Shown piece by piece: positions 36,252-45,780 of a DNA stretch of 64,000 nt. Position numbers and translations under genes: made by a program. The DNA comes from Castellaniella sp049650445 (GTDB taxonomy: Bacteria > Pseudomonadota > Gammaproteobacteria > Burkholderiales > Burkholderiaceae_B): NCBI RefSeq assembly GCF_049650445.1, contig NZ_JBASAD010000033.1:1-64000 (forward strand). Direction: 5' to 3'. The first letter of the stretch is position 1. Each line of letters starts with the position of its first letter. The notes beneath the pieces are model-generated. The model was not told where the DNA came from. It searched no databases and saw only the letters and a list, made by a program, of their open reading frames with translations.

Positions 36252-37102
36252 TATGGGGCCAGGCGCAGCACGATCACCCCCGCCACCAGGACGCCGGCAC
36301 CCGCGATGCGTGCGGGCGTCAGGCGCTCGCGCAGGAACAGGCCTGAAATCAGGATACCGAACAGGATGGAAGTCTCGCGCAGTGCAGCAATGACTGCGAT
36401 GGGCGCCAGGGTCATGGCCCAAAGCGCCACGCCGTAGGAAATCACGGAACCGGACCCGCCCAGCAGGGCTGCGCCCCAGTGATTCCGGAAATACCGCGCC
36501 AGATCCCGGGCCCGATGCGGCAAGGCCAGTCCGACCATGACGATGCCCTGAAGCAGGAAGATCCACAACGTATAGCTGGCCGGCGCCTGCGAAAGCCTGG
36601 CGCCCGTGCCGTCCACCAGGGTATAGCCGGCGATCACGGCGGCGTTCAGCAAGGCGAGCCGCACGCCGCCGGACTTGCGCTGCTGCGCGCCGCCGGGCAG
36701 GCCGATGCACAGGATGCCGGCGCAGATCGTGGCCACGCCCACGAGCGCGCCCGGACTCGGGTCGTCGTGGAAGAACAGAATGGAAACGAGCGCCACCAGC
36801 AGCGGCGCGGTACCCCGCATGACGGGGTAGCTGACGCTCATGTCGGCCACGCGATAGATGTGCGCAACCAGCCGCATGTAGATCACTTGCAATCCCAGCG
36901 ATGCCAGCAGAAACGGCCAGCTTGCAGGCGCGGGCTGCGGCAGCCAGGGCAGACAGAGCGCTGCGATCAGCGTCGACGCTCCGGTGATACCGATGGCGCT
37001 CAGCAGTTTGTCGGCGCTGCCCTTGATCAGCGCGTTCCAGGTCGCATGAAAGAGGGCGGAGGCCAGCACGGCACCATAAATGAAATCGACGCTGGGCGAC
37101 AT
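36251..37102 (-). CDS. EamA/DMT-superfamily permease
   Basis: A 283-aa inner-membrane protein with ten hydrophobic segments in two EamA repeats (FIYGAVLASALFHATWNALI ... ILFGILISGLFLRERLTPAR). Family members export or import small metabolites; the substrate cannot be predicted. The ATG at 37102 is preferred because the longer frame adds 37 polar residues before the first helix. An IclR remnant lies directly downstream and may once have regulated it. Confidence 0.85.
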   Translation of the reverse strand: MSPSVDFIYGAVLASALFHATWNALIKGSADKLLSAIGITGASTLIAALCLPWLPQPAPASWPFLLASLGLQVIYMRLVAHIYRVADMSVSYPVMRGTAPLLVALVSILFFHDDPSPGALVGVATICAGILCIGLPGGAQQRKSGGVRLALLNAAVIAGYTLVDGTGARLSQAPASYTLWIFLLQGIVMVGLALPHRARDLARYFRNHWGAALLGGSGSVISYGVALWAMTLAPIAVIAALRETSILFGILISGLFLRERLTPARIAGAGVLVAGVIVLRLAP

Positions 37103-37309
37103 GGCGGAAATGGTGTGGGCGGCGAACGAGAGGCAGGGAAGCCGGGCCGCATAGGATAGCGCGAACCGGCGTCCGACCCTGGCGGCTGGTGCAGTCAACC
37201 TGCTGCAATTCAATATTTTTTATGTGTTCACTAAAATGATTTGAATTTATTTATCCATAGCCGATCCCTAGAATGGCCTTCAATTCCCACCCATCGAAGA
37301 GCCTTCAGC
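37103..37309. promoter_or_regulatory. Divergent control region with an AT-rich core
   Basis: Between the EamA and YeiH genes, about 37206-37256 is strikingly AT-rich for this genome. For the plus strand, TTTATT (37246-37251) and TAGAAT (37269-37274) are spaced 17 bp and could be -35/-10 boxes. No regulator gene adjoins it, apart from the IclR remnant beyond EamA. Confidence 0.35.
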
Positions 37310-38380
37310 ATGCTGCCCATCTCCGCCGTGCCTCACCCTCTGCCGACGGCCTCCAGCCGTCCCGCTGCCCAGACACGGTCACACGGCTCATCGCGCACAC
37401 CGTCGCTGTGGTATGGCGTGCTCCTCTCCGGCGGCCTGGGCTTGGTGGCCTGGTGGCTGGGCACCCGGTTTCCGCTGATCGGCGGGCCCGTGTTCGGTAT
37501 CTTGCTGGGCATGATCTGGCGCAATGTGCTGGGTCTGTCCCCGGTCTTCACCCCGGGGGTGGTCTACAGCAGCCGCCAGGTGCTGAAATGGTCCATCATC
37601 GGCCTGGGCTTCGGCCTGAGCTTCGGTCAGGTCATGCAGACCGGGGCCTCGTCCCTGGCCGTGACCCTGATCACCCTGTCCGTGGCCTTCCTGAGCGCCT
37701 GGCTGCTGGGTCGCTGGCTGAAGCTGGGCGGGTCTCTATGCACCCTGATCGGCGTCGGCACCGCGATCTGCGGCGGCTCGGCCATTGCGGCGGTGGCGCC
37801 CATCATCAAGCCCGACGATCACGAGACGGCGCTGTCGATTTCGACGATCTTTCTGTTCAACGTCGTGGCGGTGCTGCTGTTTCCGCCGCTGGGCCACTGG
37901 ATGGGGCTGAGCGACGCCGGCTTCGGCTTGTGGGCCGGGACCGCCATCAACGATACGTCCTCCGTGGTGGCGGCCGGTTACAGCTACAGCGTGGCTGCGG
38001 GGGACATCGCGACGATCGTGAAGCTCACTCGCGCCACGCTGATCATCCCGATCTGCATCGTCATCGCCTTCTGGGTGGCCTGGCGCAATCAGCATTCGGA
38101 CACCCGGGTGTCCCTGGCGTCGATCTTCCCCTGGTTCATCCTCTGGTTCCTGGCCGCTTCGGCAACGCGCAGCCTGGGCCTGGTTCCGGAAATCCTGCTC
38201 GGACCGCTGCACCTGATCTCGCAATTCCTCATCATCATGGCCCTGACCGCCATTGGTTTGTCCTCCGATCTGCGCCGCATGGCGCTGGCCGGCGCGCGCC
38301 CGCTGCTGTTGGGCCTGGGCGTCTGGACGGCCGTGTCGGTCAGCAGCCTGGCCGTACAAATGCTGATGGGCAGCCTCTGA
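37310..38380 (+). CDS. YeiH/UPF0324 family putative sulfate exporter-like membrane protein
   Basis: A 356-aa membrane protein with about ten helices. It shows the family strings GLGFGLSFGQVMQTG, GVGTAICGGSAIAAVAPIIK and AGTAINDTSSVVAAGYSYS. The family is annotated as putative sulfate exporters and is often next to LysR genes, but function is poorly known. The ATG at 37310 gives a normal N-terminus. The unusual location between ygfZ and mltG suggests a later insertion of the EamA/IclR/YeiH block. Confidence 0.85.
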   Translation: MLPISAVPHPLPTASSRPAAQTRSHGSSRTPSLWYGVLLSGGLGLVAWWLGTRFPLIGGPVFGILLGMIWRNVLGLSPVFTPGVVYSSRQVLKWSIIGLGFGLSFGQVMQTGASSLAVTLITLSVAFLSAWLLGRWLKLGGSLCTLIGVGTAICGGSAIAAVAPIIKPDDHETALSISTIFLFNVVAVLLFPPLGHWMGLSDAGFGLWAGTAINDTSSVVAAGYSYSVAAGDIATIVKLTRATLIIPICIVIAFWVAWRNQHSDTRVSLASIFPWFILWFLAASATRSLGLVPEILLGPLHLISQFLIIMALTAIGLSSDLRRMALAGARPLLLGLGVWTAVSVSSLAVQMLMGSL

Positions 38381-38493
38381 GGCGAAAAGTCACAAGCCCG
38401 TCGATCGCCCGCCAGTGATCCAGTTAAACTGGCGGGCATGGAAAAATACCCCCACGCTGCACGCTACGCTTTTCATCCTGGGACGACCCGCAG

Positions 38494-39501
38494 ATGAAAA
38501 CCATCCTGCGCGGATTCCTCTGGCTGCTGATATTCGGCCTGCTGGCCGTGGCGATCGTCATCGCTTCGGCGGCCTGGTGGGGCTGGAAGCGCCCCGTGCC
38601 CATGAAAACCCCGGTGGTGGACTACCTCATCGACGCGGGCAGCACTCCGCGCCAGATCGTGGGGGCGATGCGCGACGCGGGCATCGAAATCCAGCCGGAT
38701 GCCTTCGTCTGGCTGGCCCGCCTGAGCGGCCGGGACAAATTGCTGAAGGCCGGCGCCTATGAAGCCCGCGAGGGCGACACCCCCTGGCTGCTGCTGGAAC
38801 GCATGGCCAATGGGGACATGACCCAGACCCGCCTGACCTTCCCGGAGGGTTGGACCTTCGCCCAGATCCGGGCGGCGCTGGATGCCGATCCCCAGGTCCG
38901 CCACGACACGCGCGGGATCGACGATCAGGCACTGATTCAGCGTCTGGGCCTGGAAGCCAAGGCGCCCGAGGGGCTGTTCCATCCCGATACCTATGTGTTT
39001 GCGCCGGGCAGCTCCGACCTGGACATCCTGCGTCGCGCCGCACAGGCCGGCCGCCAGACGCTGGAGCGCGCCTGGGCCGAACGCGACCGTGATCTGCCGC
39101 TGGAAACCCCGTACCAGGCCTTGATCCTGGCCTCCATCGTCGAAAAAGAAACCGGCCACGGCGCCGATCGGGCGCGCGTCGCCGGCGTCTTCATCAATCG
39201 CCTGAAGATCGGCATGCCCCTGCAGACCGACCCGACCGTGATCTATGGCCTGGGCGCTGATTATCAGGGCCGCCTGCGCAGAAAGGACCTGGAGCGCGAC
39301 ACGCCCTGGAATACGTATACCCGCGCGGGCCTGCCGCCCACACCCATTGCCAGCCCGGGCAAAGCGGCGCTGGAGGCGACCCTGCATCCGGAACGGCACA
39401 AATACCTGTACTTCGTGTCGCGGGGCGATGGCACCAGCGAATTTTCCACCGACCTGCCGGCGCACAACCGCGCCGTCAGCAAATACATCCTGAAACGATA
39501 G
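38494..39501 (+). CDS. mltG: Endolytic murein transglycosylase MltG
   Basis: Membrane-bound lytic transglycosylase that cuts nascent glycan strands and sets their length. The 335-aa protein has an N-terminal membrane anchor (residues 8-29), a LysM-like region, and the YceG catalytic domain with ASIVEKETG (Glu217), the VFINRL segment, LQTDPTVIYGLG and the WNTYTRAGLPPTPIASPG motif. It leads the mltG-tmk-holB-tatD set, with 3 bp to tmk. A fragment of the CCCCCACGCTGC repeat lies just upstream. Confidence 0.95.
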   Translation: MKTILRGFLWLLIFGLLAVAIVIASAAWWGWKRPVPMKTPVVDYLIDAGSTPRQIVGAMRDAGIEIQPDAFVWLARLSGRDKLLKAGAYEAREGDTPWLLLERMANGDMTQTRLTFPEGWTFAQIRAALDADPQVRHDTRGIDDQALIQRLGLEAKAPEGLFHPDTYVFAPGSSDLDILRRAAQAGRQTLERAWAERDRDLPLETPYQALILASIVEKETGHGADRARVAGVFINRLKIGMPLQTDPTVIYGLGADYQGRLRRKDLERDTPWNTYTRAGLPPTPIASPGKAALEATLHPERHKYLYFVSRGDGTSEFSTDLPAHNRAVSKYILKR

Positions 39502-39504
39502 CCC

Positions 39505-40164
39505 ATGACGACCCGAGGCGCCTGCTTCATCACGCTCGAAGGCCTGGACGGAGCCGGCAAGAGCACGCACATCTCCTGGATCGAGGACCGGCTGCGCCGG
39601 GCCGGTGTGGAGCTGCTGTCCACCCGTGAACCCGGTGGCACCCCGCTGGGAGAAACCTTGCGCGAACTGCTGCTGCATCGCCCCATGGACCTGCGCACCG
39701 AAACCCTGCTGATGTTTGCTGCCCGCAACGAACACTGGCGCACGCGCATCCTGCCCGCCCTGGACGATGGCCGGTGGGTGCTGTGCGACCGCTACACCGA
39801 TGCCTCGTTCGCCTACCAGGGCGGCGGCCGGTCCCTGGGCGCGGAGCCGGTCCGCATCCTCGAAGACTGGGTGCAGCAGGGCAGGGGGCCGGATTGCACG
39901 CTGCTGTTCGACGTGCCGCTGGAAACCGCCCGCGAGCGCCTGGCGCAAGGGCGCGCCCAGACTGACCGCTTCGAGCGCGAGGACGCCGCCTTCTTCGAGC
40001 GCACCCGCCAGGCCTACCACGCCCGGGCAGCGGCCGATCCGGACCGTTTCCGGGTGATCGACGCCCGCCAGAGCATCGAGGCCATCCACGCCGAACTGGG
40101 CGCCATTCTGGACGGACTGCTGCGCACGCGCGGCTATACGCCCGCCACGCTGGACCCGGCATGA
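39505..40164 (+). CDS. tmk: Thymidylate kinase
   Basis: Phosphorylates dTMP to dTDP. The 219-aa protein has the P-loop LEGLDGAGKST (13-21), STREPGGTPLGETLRELLL, the DRYTDASFAYQGGGR motif and the lid segment. It overlaps holB by 4 bp. Confidence 0.97.
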   Translation: MTTRGACFITLEGLDGAGKSTHISWIEDRLRRAGVELLSTREPGGTPLGETLRELLLHRPMDLRTETLLMFAARNEHWRTRILPALDDGRWVLCDRYTDASFAYQGGGRSLGAEPVRILEDWVQQGRGPDCTLLFDVPLETARERLAQGRAQTDRFEREDAAFFERTRQAYHARAAADPDRFRVIDARQSIEAIHAELGAILDGLLRTRGYTPATLDPA

Positions 40165-41198
40165 CGGACTTTCTGCCCTGGCAACAGGCACCGGCGCGCC
40201 ACTGGCTGGCCACGCGCGAGCGCTTCGCCCACGCCTGGCTGATCCATAGCCGGCCAGGCTGCGGCCAGATGGAATTCGCCCTGGCCGGGGCCGCCAGCCT
40301 GCTGTGCGAGTCCCCTCGCGACGGACTGGCCTGTGGCGAATGCCAGGCCTGCCGCTGGGTGAAGGCCGGCAACCATCCCGACCTGCGCCGCATCCGGCCC
40401 GACGACCAGGCCGTGCGCGAAGGCGCGCTGGACGTCGCCGAAGACGCCAAGAAACAGCCTTCGCGCGAGATCCGCATCGAACAGATCCGCAGCCTGCTGC
40501 CCTGGTTCAACACGGCCACTCACCGGGGTGGCTGGCGCGTCGCCTTGCTGTATCCGGCCGAAGCCCTGAATACCATCGCGGCCAACGCCCTGCTGAAGAT
40601 CCTGGAAGAACCGCCCGAGCACACGGTGTTCCTGCTGTCGGCCCAGGCTCCCGACCGCCTGCTGCCCACGCTGGTGTCGCGTTGCCGCCGCCTGCCGCTG
40701 GCGGTACCGCCCGTTGCCGAGTCCCTGGCCTGGCTGGAAACGCAGGGCGTGAAAGACGCCGCCGCTCGACTGGCCGCCGCGGGCGACGCGCCCCTGCTGG
40801 CGCTGGAGCAGGCGCAGCAAGGACTGCCCGTGATGCCCGCCTGGCTGGATCTGTTTCTGGACCAGGCAAGCCAGGGCGGCGACGGCGCGGTGCTGGCCGA
40901 TGCGCTGCAGGCGGGTGAACCGGCTGACTGGGTGGACGACTTCCAGCGTCTGTGGCTGGACCTGAGCCTGTGCACCCACGGCCTGCCGCCGCGCTATCAT
41001 CCCGCACAGGCAGCCCGGATCAAAGCGGTCGCCCGGGGCCTGGACCCGGCGGCCCTGGCACGCACCGCCGACTGGCTGCGGGATCAGCGGCGTCTGGCGC
41101 ATCATCCCCTCAACCCCAAGCTGCTGGCCGATCACGCGGCCCGCACCTTGCTGCAGTCGGTGCGGCCCGTGCGCGCCGCCCCGAAGGGTCGCCCCTAG
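40161..41198 (+). CDS. holB: DNA polymerase III subunit delta'
   Basis: Clamp-loader subunit. The 345-aa protein has the AAA+-like N-domain with four zinc-binding cysteines at 49, 58, 61 and 64 (LACGECQAC), the REIRIEQIRSLLPWFN helix, NALLKILEEPPEHTVFLLSA and the SRCRRLPL sensor region. It lacks a real Walker A motif, as expected for delta'. It lies between tmk and tatD as usual. Confidence 0.95.
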   Translation: MTDFLPWQQAPARHWLATRERFAHAWLIHSRPGCGQMEFALAGAASLLCESPRDGLACGECQACRWVKAGNHPDLRRIRPDDQAVREGALDVAEDAKKQPSREIRIEQIRSLLPWFNTATHRGGWRVALLYPAEALNTIAANALLKILEEPPEHTVFLLSAQAPDRLLPTLVSRCRRLPLAVPPVAESLAWLETQGVKDAAARLAAAGDAPLLALEQAQQGLPVMPAWLDLFLDQASQGGDGAVLADALQAGEPADWVDDFQRLWLDLSLCTHGLPPRYHPAQAARIKAVARGLDPAALARTADWLRDQRRLAHHPLNPKLLADHAARTLLQSVRPVRAAPKGRP

Positions 41199-41253
41199 CC
41201 CAGGGGCTCGGCCCGATCCGTTTTAGACCTGAATACCCTGATAGTGCCCGATC

Positions 41254-42036
41254 ATGTACATCGATTCTCATTGCCACCTGAATTTTCCCGATCTGCGGGC
41301 CCAACTGCCCGAAGTGCTGGAGCGCATGCGCACGGCCGGCGTGGGCCATGCCCTGGTGGTCAGCGTCAACCTGCGCGACTGGCCCGGCCTGATGGCGCTG
41401 GTGGAGCAACATCCTTTCCTGCGGGCCTCCGTCGGCGTGCATCCGGACAATGACGCCGGGGACGAAGACAACGCCGAGCCGACCGTGGAAGATCTCGTCA
41501 GCCGAGCCGTCCATCCCCGGGTCGTGGCCATCGGTGAAACCGGGCTCGACTATTACCGCCTGAGCGAACCGCTGGACTGGCAGCGCGAGCGCTTCCGCAC
41601 TCACATCCGCGCGGCGCATGAAACGGGGCTGCCGCTGATCATCCACACCCGTGCCGCCGCCGAGGACACCCTGCGCCTGATGCGCGAGGAACGTGCCCCG
41701 GCCGGGGTCATGCATTGCTTCACCGAATCCTGGGAAGTCGCACAAGGTGCGCTGGAACTGGGGTTCTATATCTCTTTGTCGGGTATCGTGACCTTCAAGA
41801 ACGCCACCCAGATTCAGGACGTGGCTCGTCAGGTACCGCTGGACCGCCTGCTGATCGAGACCGATTCCCCCTATCTGGCGCCGGTCCCGTACCGGGGAAA
41901 GATGAACGATCCGTCCCGGGTCATCCACGTGGCCGAAAAGATCGCCGAACTGCGCGGCGTGCCTGTCGCGACGATCGAGCAGGCCAGTGCCGAAAACTAC
42001 TGGCGGTTGTTCCCCAAGGCGGCTGCGGCCGCCTGA
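41254..42036 (+). CDS. TatD family metal-dependent hydrolase
   Basis: A 260-aa TIM-barrel protein with the metal ligands of TatD DNases: MYIDSHCHLNF (His6, His8), the Glu in AIGETGLDYY, His in IIHTRAA, HCFTES, and the Asp in LIETDSPYLAPVPYRGK. TatD proteins act as 3'-5' exonucleases or D-aminoacyl-tRNA-related hydrolases; the substrate here is not known. Its place after holB is typical of the YcfH type. Confidence 0.93.
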   Translation: MYIDSHCHLNFPDLRAQLPEVLERMRTAGVGHALVVSVNLRDWPGLMALVEQHPFLRASVGVHPDNDAGDEDNAEPTVEDLVSRAVHPRVVAIGETGLDYYRLSEPLDWQRERFRTHIRAAHETGLPLIIHTRAAAEDTLRLMREERAPAGVMHCFTESWEVAQGALELGFYISLSGIVTFKNATQIQDVARQVPLDRLLIETDSPYLAPVPYRGKMNDPSRVIHVAEKIAELRGVPVATIEQASAENYWRLFPKAAAAA

Positions 42037-42102
42037 ACCGCCTTCATCCCGGCCCGCCGTCCGGGCCGCCTGTCCTCATTTCCGTCGACGGAGGTTTCCG
42101 CC

Positions 42103-42948
42103 ATGTCCTTGTCCACTCTCGTTCGCCTCGGTGCCCGGCGCGGCCGGCTGGCCGGTCTGATCCTGGCCCTGGCCCTGGGCATCGGCGCCCCGCCCACGGT
42201 CTTCGCCCAGCAGGCGCCGACTGCCGACTGGTGGTCGGCCATCCGCCGCGATGATCTGTCCACCGTCCAGGGCCTGCTGTTGCGCCATACCGACCCGAAC
42301 GCGTTCAACAACTTGGGCAACCCCGCTCTGACCCAGGCGGCACGCGACCAGTCCTGGCAGGTGTTCGATGCCTTGCGTGTGGCCCCCGACGTGCAGATCG
42401 ACGCACCCAACGCCCGCGACGAGACGGCGCTGATGTACTTGTGCATCCTGGGCCAGACCGACCGGGCCCGGACGCTGATCGCCGCAGGTGCCCAGGTCAA
42501 CCGTCTGGGCTGGACGCCGCTGCACTACGCCGCATCCAAGGCGCAGATGGAGACGGCTCGCATGCTGATCGAACGTGGGGCCATCATCAATGCCCCCGGC
42601 CCCGACGGCACCACGCCGCTGATGATGGCGGCCCTGTCCGGCAAGCCGGAGATCGTCCGCCTGCTGCTGGAGCACGGTGCCGACCCGAGCATGTTCAACG
42701 CCGCTCAAGAAACGGCAGCGGACTGGGCGCGCAAGAGCAACCATGCCGCTCTGGCCGCCGGCCTGGACGAGGTGGCCGCCCGAAGGACGCAAAGCCGGCA
42801 AGGCGGAGGCTCCCGATCGGCCCCGGTGCCAGGCGGTCCGACAGACGCTGCGCAGGCGAAGGCGCCGGCCGCCCAGCCGGAGGACACGACCTCGTTCTCG
42901 CGTTACTTCGATCTCGGCCGTTTCGAGGATACGCCGCAGGGCAAGTAG
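42103..42948 (+). CDS. Exported ankyrin-repeat protein
   Basis: A 281-aa protein with a signal peptide (cleavage likely after FAQ, residue ~36), followed by four to five ankyrin repeats (DETALMYLCILGQTDRARTL, GWTPLHYAASKAQMETARML, DGTTPLMMAALSGKPEIVRL). A low-complexity Arg/Gly/Ala/Pro tail follows and ends FSRYFDLGRFEDTPQGK. It is probably periplasmic and mediates protein contacts; the partner is unknown. It converges on cysA with one base between stops. Confidence 0.85.
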   Translation: MSLSTLVRLGARRGRLAGLILALALGIGAPPTVFAQQAPTADWWSAIRRDDLSTVQGLLLRHTDPNAFNNLGNPALTQAARDQSWQVFDALRVAPDVQIDAPNARDETALMYLCILGQTDRARTLIAAGAQVNRLGWTPLHYAASKAQMETARMLIERGAIINAPGPDGTTPLMMAALSGKPEIVRLLLEHGADPSMFNAAQETAADWARKSNHAALAAGLDEVAARRTQSRQGGGSRSAPVPGGPTDAAQAKAPAAQPEDTTSFSRYFDLGRFEDTPQGK

Positions 42949-42949
42949 C

Positions 42950-44017
42950 CTAATTCAGAAAGACCCGCGCCTGGCGGGGCCGGGCGATGAAACGTCGATG
43001 GCCTTGCGCGCGGATCCGGTCGAACTCCAGGCTGGGCATGACCACCTCGATGATTTCCTGAGTGTCCTCGCGCCGCAGTTCCAGTTGCGCCAGCGGCCCG
43101 AAGGCGTGTGCCCGCTGCAGATTCACCCGCAAGCCCGGGTCGGCGGACGGCTCCGCCGGCAGCGGCTCGATCTGGATGTCGTGCGGCCGGACGTAGGCCG
43201 TTCCCGGCGCGTCGGCGGCCCCCTCCAGGCCCGGCATTTCGATCGCGGCGCCGCCCGTGTGCAGCCGTCCGTCCCGTACCCGGCCCTGGAACAGGTTCAC
43301 ATGCCCCAGAAAGCCGTACACGAACGCCGTTTCCGGCGTGTCGTACACCGCTTGTGGTGCGCCCTGCTGCTCGACCCGGCCCTTGTTCATGATGACGACC
43401 TCGTCGGCGACCTCCAGGGCCTCTTCCTGGTCGTGCGTGACGAACAGGCTGGTCATGTGCAGTTCGTCGTGCAGACGGCGCAGCCAGCGCCGCAGTTCCT
43501 TGCGGACCTTGGCGTCCAGCGCGCCGAAGGGTTCATCGAGCAGCAGCACGCGCGGCTCCACCGCCAGGGCACGGGCCAGGGCGATGCGCTGACGCTGCCC
43601 GCCGGACAGGGCCGCTGGCCGGCGATCGGCCAGCCAGTCCAGTTGCACCAGTTCCAGCAGCCCCATGACCTTCTCACGGATCCGGCGCTCGTCCGGCCGC
43701 TGTCCGCGCGGCTTGACGCGCAGGCCAAAAGCCACGTTCTCGAACACCGTCATGTGCTTGAACAGGGCGTAGTGCTGAAACACGAAGCCGACCTGCCGTT
43801 GACGCACGTGCGTACGGGACGCATCCTGACCTCCCAGCAGCACCTGGCCCGTGTCGGAATGTTCCAGGCCTGCGATGATGCGCAGCAGCGTGGTCTTGCC
43901 GCAGCCCGACGGCCCCAGCAAAGCCGTCAGTTGGCCATCCGGAAAGGCCAGGGACACGTCATCCAGCGCCGTGAATGCGCCGAATTGCTTGTGGATGTGA
44001 CGGACTTCGATGCTCAT
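42950..44017 (-). CDS. cysA: Sulfate/thiosulfate ABC transporter ATPase
   Basis: Energises sulfate uptake. The 355-aa protein has Walker A GPSGCGKTT, the signature LSGGQRQRIALARALA, Walker B VLLLDEPFGALD and the switch His in VTHDQEEAL, then the TOBE-type regulatory domain. The ATG at 44017 overlaps the cysW stop. Last gene of the minus-strand sbp-cysT-cysW-cysA operon. Confidence 0.95.
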   Translation of the reverse strand: MSIEVRHIHKQFGAFTALDDVSLAFPDGQLTALLGPSGCGKTTLLRIIAGLEHSDTGQVLLGGQDASRTHVRQRQVGFVFQHYALFKHMTVFENVAFGLRVKPRGQRPDERRIREKVMGLLELVQLDWLADRRPAALSGGQRQRIALARALAVEPRVLLLDEPFGALDAKVRKELRRWLRRLHDELHMTSLFVTHDQEEALEVADEVVIMNKGRVEQQGAPQAVYDTPETAFVYGFLGHVNLFQGRVRDGRLHTGGAAIEMPGLEGAADAPGTAYVRPHDIQIEPLPAEPSADPGLRVNLQRAHAFGPLAQLELRREDTQEIIEVVMPSLEFDRIRAQGHRRFIARPRQARVFLN

Positions 44018-44904
44018 GAGGATTGCTCCGATACGGTTCGGGCGGCCTGGGCGCGCAGATGCCATTCAGCCAGGGACTTCAGGGCCAGCGTCAGCAAGGC
44101 CAGCAGCGCCAGCAACGAGGCCACCGAAAAGGCGGCCGCGAAGTGGTATTCGTTGTAGAGAATTTCCACGTGCAGGGGCAGGGTGTTGGTCAGGCCGCGA
44201 ATGTGGCCCGACACCACCGACACCGCACCGAATTCCCCCATGGCGCGCGCATTGCACAGGATCACGCCGTAGAACAGTCCCCAGCGGATATTGGGCAGCG
44301 TGACGTGCCAGAAGACGCGCCAGCCCGAAGCGCCCAGCACGATGGCGGCTTCTTCTTCCTCGCTGCCTTGCGACTGCATCAGCGGGATCAGTTCGCGCGC
44401 CACGAAGGGCACGGTGACGAAGACGGTGGCCAGCACGATGCCCGGCACGGCGAACAGAATCTGGAAGCCATGCGCCTGCAGCCAGGGACCGAACCAGCCC
44501 TGAGCGCCGAACATCAGCACGTAGATCAGGCCGGCGATGACGGGGGATACGGAAAAGGGCAGGTCGATCAGCGTGATCAGCAGGCTCTTGCCACGGAATG
44601 CAAAGCGGGTGACGGCCCAGGCCGCGCAGACTCCGAAGACCAGATTCAGCGGCACGGCGATTCCGGCTGCGATCAGCGTCAGACGGATGGCGGCTCGGGC
44701 ATCGGGCTCGGTGATCGCCGCCACGCAGGCTTCCCAGCCTTTGCCCAGGGCCTGATGAAAGACCGCTGCCAAGGGGATGAACAGAAACAGGAACAGGAAG
44801 GCAAACGCCGTCCCCATCAGTGCCCGCCGGGCGAGCCGGCTTTCGCCGGCCGGGCGCGCGGCGGCCGTGGTTGGGGAGAGGGGATCGAGAGCGATGGAAG
44901 TCAT
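44014..44904 (-). CDS. cysW: Sulfate ABC transporter permease CysW
   Basis: One of the two membrane subunits. The 296-aa protein has six hydrophobic helices and the EAA-type loop EEEEAAIVLGASGWRVFWHVTLP that docks to CysA, plus the family string GVILCNARAMGEFGAVSVVSG. It begins 18 bp after cysT and overlaps cysA by 4 bp. Confidence 0.95.
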   Translation of the reverse strand: MTSIALDPLSPTTAAARPAGESRLARRALMGTAFAFLFLFLFIPLAAVFHQALGKGWEACVAAITEPDARAAIRLTLIAAGIAVPLNLVFGVCAAWAVTRFAFRGKSLLITLIDLPFSVSPVIAGLIYVLMFGAQGWFGPWLQAHGFQILFAVPGIVLATVFVTVPFVARELIPLMQSQGSEEEEAAIVLGASGWRVFWHVTLPNIRWGLFYGVILCNARAMGEFGAVSVVSGHIRGLTNTLPLHVEILYNEYHFAAAFSVASLLALLALLTLALKSLAEWHLRAQAARTVSEQSS

Positions 44905-44922
44905 GGATTTGGAATAGGCGTG

Positions 44923-45777
44923 TCAGGTCTGGCCGGTCGAGCGCCGCCGCACCCAGGCCTGCAACAGATTGATGGCCAGCAGCAGCAAAAAGGAAATCCC
45001 CAGCATCACCACGGCGATGGCCGTGGCCCCCGCGTAGTCATACTGCTCCAGCTTGGTGACGATCAGCAGCGGCGCGATTTCCGAGACCATCGGCATATTG
45101 CCGGCGATGAAGATCACCGAACCGTATTCACCGGCCGCACGCGCAAAGGCCAGGGCAAAGCCCGTCAGCAGGGCCGGCAGGATCGCGGGGAACACCACGC
45201 GAACGAAGACCTGCGCGCGCGAAGCCCCCAGGCTGCTGGCGGCCTCCTCATATTCGGGTGCCATGTCCTCCAGCACCGGCTGGACGGTCCGCACCACAAA
45301 GGGCAGGCCGATGAAGATCAAGGCCACCACCACCCCCAGCGGCTTGAAAGCCACCTGGATGCCCAACGGCGCCAGCAGCCCGCCCAGCCAGCCCGTGGGT
45401 GCGTACAAGGCGGTCAGGGCAATCCCGGCCACGGCCGTCGGCAAGGCGAAAGGCAGATCCACCAGCGCGTCCACCAGCCGCTTGCCGGGGAATTCGTAGC
45501 GCGCCAGCACCCAGGCCACGAGGCCGCCGAATACGGCATTCACGGCTGCCGCCAGCAGCGCGGCGCCGAAACTCAGGCGGTAAGAGGCCAATACCCGGGG
45601 CGCGGTGACGGCTTTCCAGAACGCCTCCGCGCTCAAGGTCGTGGCCGTCAGAAACGCGGCCGACAGCGGCAGCAGGACCACCAGGCACAGATAGGTCAGT
45701 GTCAGGCCCAGCGTCAGGTTGCGGCCGGGCAGGACCCGGTGCGCGATGGAGGCGGGCGATGCGAGCGTCGTGGACAT
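44923..45777 (-). CDS. cysT: Sulfate ABC transporter permease CysT
   Basis: The other membrane subunit (also called CysU). The 284-aa protein has six helices, the conserved PFALPTAVAGIALTALYAP region, and the EAA loop YEEAASSLGASRAQVFVRVVFP followed by ALAFARAAGEYGSVIFIAGN. It starts 3 bp after the binding-protein gene. Confidence 0.95.
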   Translation of the reverse strand: MSTTLASPASIAHRVLPGRNLTLGLTLTYLCLVVLLPLSAAFLTATTLSAEAFWKAVTAPRVLASYRLSFGAALLAAAVNAVFGGLVAWVLARYEFPGKRLVDALVDLPFALPTAVAGIALTALYAPTGWLGGLLAPLGIQVAFKPLGVVVALIFIGLPFVVRTVQPVLEDMAPEYEEAASSLGASRAQVFVRVVFPAILPALLTGFALAFARAAGEYGSVIFIAGNMPMVSEIAPLLIVTKLEQYDYAGATAIAVVMLGISFLLLLAINLLQAWVRRRSTGQT

Positions 45778-45780
45778 GGG

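Noticed and set aside
36113..37102. Read-through fusion of the EamA permease with the IclR remnant
   Set aside because: They share a frame across a TAG, but frame agreement has a one-in-three chance, the fragment is only the end of a regulator domain, and a hairpin separates the two.
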